Of a DNA stretch of 64,000 nt, positions 56,131 to 64,000 are shown piece by piece. Under the pieces are notes generated by a model, which ran no database searches, was not told where the DNA came from, and was given only the letters and a program-made list of their open reading frames with translations. The stretch lies in contig NC_068344.1 in the NCBI RefSeq assembly GCF_014633365.1, positions 9,749,669-9,813,668 on the forward strand, read 5' to 3'. Position numbers and translations under genes: made by a program. Source of the stretch: Diospyros lotus. Taxonomy: Eukaryota; Streptophyta; Magnoliopsida; Ericales; Ebenaceae. How positions within the stretch are numbered: the stretch's first letter is position 1; every line of letters starts with the position of its first letter.

Positions 56131-59100
56131 ATTGAAAAGGGTTAAGATAAGCACTAGTTTGTAGTGTTCAAGTAACCTACTAGGCGGAATATATATTAAT
56201 TGGAGTTCGATGATGCGCAAGTGTCTTCGGTTACAAAGAAAGTCAATAAAATGCCACAAAAGAATCTACAGTATGGTGCAATCGTTGTTCAGACTAATGG
56301 TATGTAACTTTATAACATATTCATTTTATCACTTTTTTCTATTTTGTATTTTTTAAATTCTACTTGGGTGTAGGTTCACTATGAAACATAGGTAGTTATA
56401 CATCCCAAATTTCAAGTCAATGAATTGGTAAGCATCCCGCAAAATGTTCCATATATTTAACTGTTGCCATTTCCCACCTTGAGGCCTTCGTCTCTACCAA
56501 TTAATACATTTAATTTTCAAGGTAAGTTCATTGTTCAATTTTTAAAAATACCAAAAAGGTTATGTTCTACATATGTTTATTAATGTCAATACTTTGCAGG
56601 AGGTCTTGCTACACATTACTACATTCCGTATATGCAACACAAGGATGGAATTGGGTTGTAATGGATGATCCTGAGAAGGCTGACTGTTTACATGTTTCTT
56701 GGTATTGTCATTGAAGTGCTGTCCAAGTAGAGTAGGTACATTATCAGTTGGGTAAGATATTTCTGATATTTAAATTGAAAGAATCTGACGAAGATTAAGA
56801 TGTTACAATATGTGAAATTGCTACAAGTGGGATACAACCCCATGAAAGGGCACCTTTGAATTTGTAGAAATCTTAATTAGTATTTTGTGTTTAAGGATGT
56901 GAATGCAGTTTCAGCTGTTGCAGCAGCAACTGGACAATCTGAAGAGAACTGTATGTTGTTCACAACTCTCTCTCTCTCTCTCTCTCTGATTAAGTATTTA
57001 ATTTATGGTACAAAATTATGTGGAAATGTATCTGTTTCACTGCTAAATGTAAACAATTTTATGTCTTTGCTTAGAGAACCAAGAGATGTACAGTTGGGTG
57101 AGTACAGTGTTTGTTCATGGGCATGTAAAACAATTTCATTAACGTGCAAATTTTACTTTGTAATTTTGATTCAATTCTTCAATTAAATGGTTCACTTCTC
57201 CATTACAAAGGTCTGACTCTTGCTCGGAACGGAAATTTAGAGCTTAACCCATAAACATTTTTGGTGCAGTTGATGAGTAACCACATTCAGAAGCAGCAAG
57301 AACAACTGGACCATCATCAAGAAGCCATGACTGAACTAAAGCTAGTAGGGCAGCAGCAAGTGCTGGACCAGTACACTTTCTTTGGGGAGGAGCAGCCTAG
57401 TGACATTCTTCACCATGCAAGTATCCATTTAAAAAGATCATTAGTAGGAGATTCATTTTTATATCAGTTAGGTAATATGTATGACACCAGCTCAAGAATG
57501 AAGATCATTGGGTTCATGTATCAAGTGTTTTTTAGTTGTGGGTTGTTTCTTCCATAGTCCCATTGATTCAATTTGAGGAAGTATACAAAATTTCATTCTT
57601 AAGGGTACATTTGTAGCCAACATCAGAAAACAACACTGACCTTTCACGTTTGAACATCAATTGCAAAAATCACTCAATTTTGTGTGTATTTCATTTGATG
57701 AACCTGTCCACCAAACTGATCTTGTCCAGCAAAAAGAATTAAAAAATTCATTCCACGAGCACTTCATTTCATTTTCAAATACTCTAATCTGTACCATTCC
57801 ACACTAGTCCACAACAAAAATTTGATACCACTGATAAGAAAATGCACCACAAACACATTCATATCTTTATAAAATTGTGTTCTAATTTTACTACTACAAA
57901 CACATATACAACTACAATTTTCACGATATACAATTTTACTCAATTTACCATTATATATGCATATACAACTACAGTTTTCAAGACTTAACCACATTTATGC
58001 CGGCTCCTTTCTTTTACCATTGTCATTCACATTTCTTTTTTTCTTGGACACTATTATGTTCATTGAAATCTCCACGTCATTTTCTTTATATATCCAAGCT
58101 AAAGTTTAGAACATGCGAGAGAATTCTTCTACTGGAAAATTGGCTATAGATTTAGTTGAAGCACTACCACAGGATTCACCTTGACCAAACGATCCGCTTG
58201 ATTCATCTTCTTTGATCCATTTCCAAAATTCACATTTGATACTATAAATATTGAACAGTTTCCTTTTATTTACAGACTTTTTTTTATCTCGAAACATTGT
58301 ACAATGTCTCGTCTATACAATGAACATGGGCGCTTTGTTAGACATGCTACAAAGTAGTGTCCCCACTGTCTATAACTATGATATACTTCTACATTTTGTA
58401 TCGTTATTGTAACAATGTGAAATAGAAATTGCACTCCACTTCCCAACAACACAAGTTAAAGAAAATTTATAGTAACAAGGCTTCTATATAAACAGAATGT
58501 TACACAATTCATAGTAACAGATTGATTAGAGAAATCATACTTCTATTATGTTTTGGGTTAGGTTATCCAAATGCAAATTTAAGACAATTTCAACAATTCT
58601 TCAGCTGGGCTTGAAGTCCTCAAACAGTGAAGTAAACAAAATCTCCACATCCTTCAATGTGCTCAAAACATGGTATCTCATCTAGTGAAATTTCAAGTTT
58701 TGACAACTTAACTAAGTTGGATCAAATGAGCTCTTACAAAATCAAATGTCGACGGCTCAAATCAAACCGAAACTATGTTAGAACTAGATCAGATCAACAA
58801 TTCAAATTTGGTTAGCAAACCAAAACTGATTTAGGTAGCTAATGCCTATAACAAAATCAAAAGATTCCGGATAATTGGGATAAATCCCAATTATTAAACT
58901 GCCTAATAAACTAGACCTATCTAGACCAAAACGCCACATTGGGTAGCCATACCCATCCAAATCAAATCTTTATATCAGGAACAGCCCAATCGTGAGCCAA
59001 ATCGCCCAAATTAGGAGCTAACTAATAAAAAAAATTCTCAACTCAGAAGAATCGAAGACTTAAGGAAATGTCTATTCCTTTTACATTTTCTTAATCTCAA

Positions 59101-59200
59101 CCAAATGAGTCCCCCAAATTTAGATTTATAACATTTTTCTTTTCACTTGGCAAATCTGAGAAGCATGGTGTCACGAAGAAGAGAGAATAAAGAAAGCTGC
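56131..59200. other. Unassigned sequence downstream of the FAR1-like pseudogene
   Basis: It contains frames at 56887-57186 (with a (CT)n run) and 57261-57557 (Gln/His-rich start, MSNHIQKQQEQLDHHQEA) and several minus frames. None was recognised. A coiled-coil-like exon of a host or element gene is possible at 57261-57430. A perfect short palindrome 'ataattgggataaatcccaattat' occurs near 58872-58895 (arms of ten bases). The rest is unremarkable AT-rich DNA. Confidence 0.3.
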
Positions 59201-59399
59201 GTACCAATTGCGTATGAACAGAAACCTTTTATTGCAGCTCTGACCGGCGAGACCACCAAACCCTTATACTAGCTAGATCTGGCCGGCGGGTGGGGGAGAC
59301 GTTCGTGGCTGACGGGAGAGAGAGATGGTTGTGAGAGGGAGAGCAGAGAAGGGTTTTGCTACAAATAGAGATAGATACGGCGGGTGGGGGCGACGTTCG

Positions 59400-60959
59400 T
59401 AGCCGACTGCCGGCCACCTCCTCCCGCCACCGTGCGCCACCACCAGCCACCCGCGTGCCACCGCGGCCATCATCGCAGCCGCTGCCGGCCACCGCCGCTC
59501 GCCGTCTAGCCGCAACAGCAGCTTCGTTGTTGCCACACCAACCGCCGGCCACAATCGCACCCGTTGCTGTTGCTCCTACCGCCGTCCGAACCACCGCGCG
59601 CGCGTAACAGCCTTCCCCTGCCGCTGTTCGCTACCTGCCTTACGCACAACCATAGCCGCCGTTTGCTTCCTCTGCCATTCTTCCATTTCACTCATCTCTC
59701 TCTCAATCTTTCCATCCCATTTGCCTCTCAAGATCCATCCAATTTATAGCCTCTCCACCTTGGCTATCACTCTTGTATATAAATATTATATCTGCTATCT
59801 TCCTTCACCAAGAAGCTTGGATTAGGGGTGACAATTCGTGTTGGCGAGTCCTAGACATGTCATATCGAGACACACATATAACACGTATCAGCCTAATCCG
59901 AACACGACTTATTTAATAATTGTGTCAAATTCCTTAAACTCAAACACGACACATTTATTAAACGTGTAACACAACACGACCCGCTTAACTAAACGTGTCA
60001 TGTCACATGTTAACATGTTTAATCTGTTTAATTTAAACGAGTCGTGTTGTGTTACCTGTTAAACGTGTTATTTAGTTTTAAACGTGTTATTTCGTGTATA
60101 ATCTTGTTAACATGTTCAGATTAACCCACTAACCCTTTTAATTAAACATGTCATTTTGTATATAATCGTGTTAACGTGTTCGGGTTAACCCATTAACACG
60201 TTTAATTAAACATGTCATTTTGTGTCTAAACGAGTTAGATGAGTTGACCTGCCTAAGACACGAAAATAATCGTGTCATAAACAAGTTGACCCGTTTATGA
60301 CCCGAACCCGATTAACCCCAACCTTAACCCGTTTAACTCCATGTCGTGTCGTGTCGTGTAATCGGGTCATGTCCAAAATTGCCAGCCCTAGCTTGGATGC
60401 AACAGCTTGGCCACCATGCATGTATATACATATATATATATATATCTTTATATATTATATATTATGTAATATGATAATTACACATTAAACTCCAAATTTC
60501 TTCTTTATTTTGTTTGAGTTTTTTCTCTAATTGCAATTACACTCTCAAACATTAAATTAATTTGGATTACAATACTTAAAATTCAAAATTAATAACTCTA
60601 AGTTACTTGATAAGTACAGTTTTGTCTTTACGTCATAACAAGACCTTTGTTTTATCTTGAAATCAGTTCAGGGTTGATCCTTACATAAAATTGGAGCCCT
60701 CTTAGGGTCTCGTTGACTTTTCAAAGGTCTCTTATGACCATTCGATTTTTCAGGCTGTATCTTAGTTGTACCGAAAACTGTTCCCGTTTTGATTGCTTTC
60801 AGCGTCATAAATCTTGTCTTGAAACGTTCGCTAGTCTAATATCATTTTTCTTAAACATCTAAACTCAAGAGCATTATCTGTAATTGATTCGGTCACCCAT
60901 ATTTTTGAGAAATTTCACTTTATCCCCAAATCTTCTAAAAATTTCATTTACGCCCCAAC
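59400..60959 (-). repeat. Diverged gypsy LTR, minus orientation
   Basis: It follows the same order as the LTRs of 31120-47428: a GC-rich block (59400-59660), a CT-rich stretch, a minus-strand TATA (GGCTATAAATTGG near 59735-59748), 'ccttggctatcac', an AT microsatellite (60420-60470), 'agggttgatccttaca' and 'gttgacttttcaaag' (60670-60725), and a TGT-like end near 60959. A hAT MITE at 59823-60390 interrupts it. The low-coordinate end could not be placed. Confidence 0.65.
59823..60390. mobile_element. hAT MITE rich in CGTGTT motifs
   Basis: A perfect 8-bp duplication GCTTGGAT lies at 59815-59822 and 60391-60398. The left end TAGGGGTGACAATTCG matches the reverse complement of the right end, TAGGGCTGGCAATTTT. 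The 568-base interior is filled with alternating 'aacacg', 'cgtgtt' and 'gtttaa' motifs and a CGTGT tandem at 60343-60358. It has no coding capacity; a 63-codon frame near 60297 is chance. Confidence 0.92.
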
Positions 60960-62240
60960 ACATACCTATGTCAAATGGTGGATTACATGGTTACAACTTA
61001 CTCCAACCTATGCATGAAATCAAAATTTCATCACCCCCTTCTCACAATTACTAAATCCCCAGACCCACTCACCACGCTAAGTAGTAGTCATAACTTTGAC
61101 ACCCTAGTTAACCAAATCAGGCTACATGGTTCTTTCCAACCATTTTCTATAAGCTCCATTTTTTTGTAACCATGGATCTTAATCCACCATTCGACATGGT
61201 GCTGACAAGTCCTTCTCATTGGGTCATTCACTAACAACTTTGCTTGATTCTGTAAGCCAGAAATAGACTATAGGTTGAGCTTAATCATCTTTTAATAATT
61301 TGACTAACATTGCTCTTTCCATGAGCTCGTAAATAGCCCAACTTTAAGGACCTCAACTCTCTTATGATTATATGAGTTATGAGTCTCGATTAGCCTAAGT
61401 TGATCTTCCAAGATCCTCTTCTCGAGTTCTCCTCACGCTTTGAGTTTTTGACTAGGTATACTAGTTTAATCAGTCCCCATTCCCAATCATTGTTGAACTT
61501 CCAAGAAACTTTTTACCTACGCAAACCCTAAATCTCAATAATGATTCGGGTCCCATATGTCTCTTCTCATAGACCGCAACCCAAACTATGATACGGGCAT
61601 ATCCTCTTGAGACAAGTGTGTGCCTCATTCGCACGTACACCATCATTCCAAATATACAAATTAACTTGTTAGTTTCATCGAAACTCTTGGCCTCAACCTC
61701 AAGATTTACAATGGCTTCCCACAACAAGCCATTCTTATTTTCTATGCCATTTGGCAAGTTCTCTTAGCAATCTCAACCTCTTACTTATTTCGTCAAGGCA
61801 TGGCATAATCGTCATAATTTATCAACACATACCAACTGGGAAACAACTTAGACAATTCACTTAAAACTCATTCCAAAAGAGATTACACTATGATCCAATT
61901 CTTACATACCTCAAAATCACAAAATATTCATCTCTTCAGCATTGCGTTAATCATATAACTATGTTATCCCAAAAATCCTCGATCACTGGTTCTCTCACCT
62001 CTAACTGGTATGTCCAGTGTCACTCAAAATTGTTCGTGATAATTTCTTGCCATTTTGACATTCAAAATGATCTTCTCGGTTAGCATCCGTAACCGATAAT
62101 TTCTAAATCTCAAAATTAATAATCCCTAGGTCTCCAAATCATTATTCCCTAAACCTCCAAGTAGAGTTTTTAGGTTCTGAATCAATTCCTATGTAAATTG
62201 TTGTATCATATTTTTTTATATATGAGAAAATGTATTTGAT
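60960..62240 (-). repeat. Probable decayed gypsy interior
   Basis: It directly follows the LTR boundary near 60959, on the side where the interior of a minus-oriented element is expected only if this is its 5' LTR flank; polarity is therefore uncertain. The text is C/T-rich on the plus strand, like 40285-44486, and shares short phrases with it ('aatccctaggtc', 'ctaaacctcc'). A 95-codon minus frame at 61470-61757 has no recognisable motif. Confidence 0.3.
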
Positions 62241-62249
62241 GAAAAACCT

Positions 62250-63790
62250 ATCTTAAAATGAAAAATCTTTATGTGAAATTCATATTTCAAAATAAGATTT
62301 TCATATTTCGAAACATGCATGAATATTGTTTGGCGCGAATGTTCAAATGTTTGAAAAATCCAAAGTTCATGCATCATGTTTCAAAATTTAGTTTCTATGT
62401 TTCAAAACATCATTCTGCTATGTTTTTATACCTGTTTCGAAATGCCTTTTGATAAGGTTTAAATGTTTGTTAAGCTTACATGGTATATTTCAAAACCTAT
62501 TTGATATATAAGCATATGTTTCGAAACCTCTAACAATTCTGTCAGCGGAGCATTTAAAATTTGAGTTGCATATGTTTTGAAATAAGTTTTTGAAGTATGT
62601 TTCAAAACATCCGACTCTGTCAATAGAATATTTCAAAACCTGAGATGCTTTTGCTTTTCATTCTCTTTATATTCAAAAGTTTTTTAAAAAAGCTTACTTT
62701 TTATTTAATCTTCATACTCCATAATTTCAAATTCAAATTTTGTAAGTGGAGAACAAAACAAAATCATAAGTGGGTATAAAGCATTGTCTCCTATTCATTC
62801 TGTCTGTAAGTGCATAAGCAGCTATAAAGGCTAGATGTTTTGAAACATGTGATGTATATTTCGAAACCTTAGTGTAAAAGTGTGTTGTTTCGAAATCAAT
62901 AAAGTGTGTTTCGAAACCTACTTTAACATCTTGTCTCTAATGATTATAATTACCCAAAATTCTATTTCTTAGTATATATATCAGTTCTTTGAAGACAAGA
63001 AGCATCACTTACAAGCACATACACGAGAACACACATACAAGAGACACAAGCTACATACTCAAGCACTTGTGAACGAAATCTTTTTGACAAGCTCTCAAAG
63101 AAGATCCATTCAATCAATCCTTGATATGCATTGTGGTGTGAGAAGGAGAAATAAATTGAAACTGACGTCTCATCCTTCTAAGCTCTTCTCACCTCAAACC
63201 AAGAGATTTGTACAGCCATTTGGTAAGGTATCTCATTACATTAAATCAATTGGACTGTAAAAGATAGGTTTTATTTATCTTGTTATTGGCTGTAAGGTTT
63301 GAGTTTAGCCTTAAAACTCATTGTGGTGTAAGGTTTGAGTTGAGCCATAAAAATTCATCATGTACAAGGTTTTAGGGTGAACCGTGGTAAAACCCTTATT
63401 GTGCTTGATCACTAGTGAAAGTGATTGTGTTTGAAAATCCTTCAAGTAGGTAAGCTTGAAGGTAGTGGACTAGGCGGGGTGCCGAATCACTATAAATCTC
63501 GTGTGCATTTGCTTTACTATTTTACTTCCTTATTCTCATTGTTCATGCTTTCAAAGGAAACGTTTTCAAAAGTTAAAAGTTTCAAAATAAGCAAAATAGA
63601 GAGGAAGATTTTGAAACATATCATAATAGGTTTCGAAACATACTTAACAGAAAGGTTGATTTCGAAACATACTTAACGAAAGGTTGATTTAAAAACAAAC
63701 TCCTTGATATTTTGAAACATAGTGTTCTGCAAACAATAGGTCTTTAATCTATCCAAGAATTTACCCTTAATCCCAATTCACCCTCCTCTT
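62250..63790 (+). repeat. SIRE-like LTR with TTTCGAAA motifs
   Basis: The right part has SIRE/Maximus R-U5 landmarks: 'gtgccgaatcactataaat' near 63480, 'gtaaggtttgagtt' twice, and 'cccaattcaccctcctcttg' at 63773-63792 (the inverse of the 'caagaggggggtgaattgg' at the opposite end of such LTRs). The left and far-right parts hold many 'tttcgaaac' and 'gtttcaaaaca' motifs. The 5' terminus was not found. The 3' end is cut by the next insertion. Confidence 0.55.
62280..63720. repeat. TTTCGAAA / TTTCAAAA motif cluster
   Basis: At least fifteen copies of 'atttcgaaac', 'gtttcgaaacct', 'gtttcaaaacat' and close variants occur at 62280-62950 and 63570-63720, in both orientations because the core TTTCGAAA is palindromic. 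The interval 62960-63560 lacks them. The arrangement parallels the ATAGTCGACTAT cluster in the other SIRE-like LTR. Confidence 0.85.
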
Positions 63791-63795
63791 GGGAT

Positions 63796-64000
63796 TAGGG
63801 GTGAGCAGTATTTCGGTTTAATTGAACCGATCGAACCGATCGGTTCGGTTCGGTTATTTATGTTGGAAGTGACCGGTTCGATTTAAAGGAGCGAAATCGA
63901 GCGGTTCGGTTTAGAGGTTCGATTTTCTCGGCCGTTTACCCGAAGAAACCGAACCGACCGATATATTAAACGACGTCGTTTTGTATATTTAGAAACGACG
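63796..64000. mobile_element. hAT-type element, left end only
   Basis: It starts TAGGGGTGAGCAGTATTTCG, the hAT terminus type seen at 7934 and 59823. The body has 'ggttcggttcggtt', 'aaccgaaccgaccg' and 'cgaccgatc' motifs alternating in both orientations. The right end and the second copy of the presumed duplication (CTTGGGAT at 63788-63795) lie outside the window. Confidence 0.65.

Noticed and set aside
59229..59607. 121-, 95- and 83-codon frames in the GC-rich block
   Set aside because: GC-rich LTR-like sequence with open frames on both strands. Ala/Gly/Arg-rich products without motifs.

Overview
This window is intergenic plant DNA made almost entirely of nested transposable elements. The element families (Ty3/gypsy and Ty1/copia retrotransposons, a Cassandra TRIM carrying 5S rRNA sequence, a Kaonashi-type Mutator element with a captured ULP protease gene, PIF/Harbinger, hAT and FAR1-type sequences) and the introns in the captured gene point to a flowering plant. 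I cannot name the species. I found no intact host gene, tRNA or complete rRNA gene. All recognisable coding regions are transposon-derived and broken by stops or frameshifts.

Layout. 1-2324: LTR debris, a GC-rich short-motif array and a GAA microsatellite. 2325-6185: copy A of a low-copy segment, split at 3352-5535 by a mobile inverted duplication of a PIF/Harbinger transposon. Copy B of the same segment (51585-53268) keeps the empty insertion site. 7934-20779: a small hAT element (8-bp target duplication CTCATATC) containing an 11.3-kb Mutator-like element at 8134-19478 and a Harbinger MITE at 19538-20301. The Mutator element carries a DUF1985/ULP cysteine-protease gene (+) and a MURA transposase gene (-), arranged tail to tail. 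Five tandem hairpin units lie between them. GCCCGAT-type palindromes occur between the genes and at both ends of the element.

21437-22156: a Tourist-like MITE. 22371-26262: a solo gypsy LTR (CTTAT duplication) with a SIRE-like LTR nested inside it. 27052-27714: a complete Cassandra TRIM (CTTTT duplication). 28860-31114: LTR and gag debris. 31120-47428: a full-length but decayed gypsy element on the minus strand (TCTTG duplication). Its downstream LTR is split by a Copia element at 33326-39569 (GACAT duplication). The primer site of that Copia element is complementary to its own LTR rather than to initiator-Met tRNA.

47434-51584: further LTR debris and a MITE. 53269-56130: a FAR1/FRS-type transposase pseudogene with GC-rich flanks. 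59400-62230: another decayed gypsy LTR with a hAT MITE (GCTTGGAT duplication). 62250-63795: a SIRE-like LTR rich in TTTCGAAA motifs, ended by a further hAT-type element that runs out of the window.

Nesting gives an order of events. The hAT element predates the Mutator element inside it. The gypsy element predates the Copia element. The solo LTR predates the SIRE-like LTR. The duplication of the copy A/B segment predates the Harbinger insertion. Target-site duplications, primer sites, purine tracts and motifs were read by eye. Percent identities and exact ends of decayed elements were not computed.
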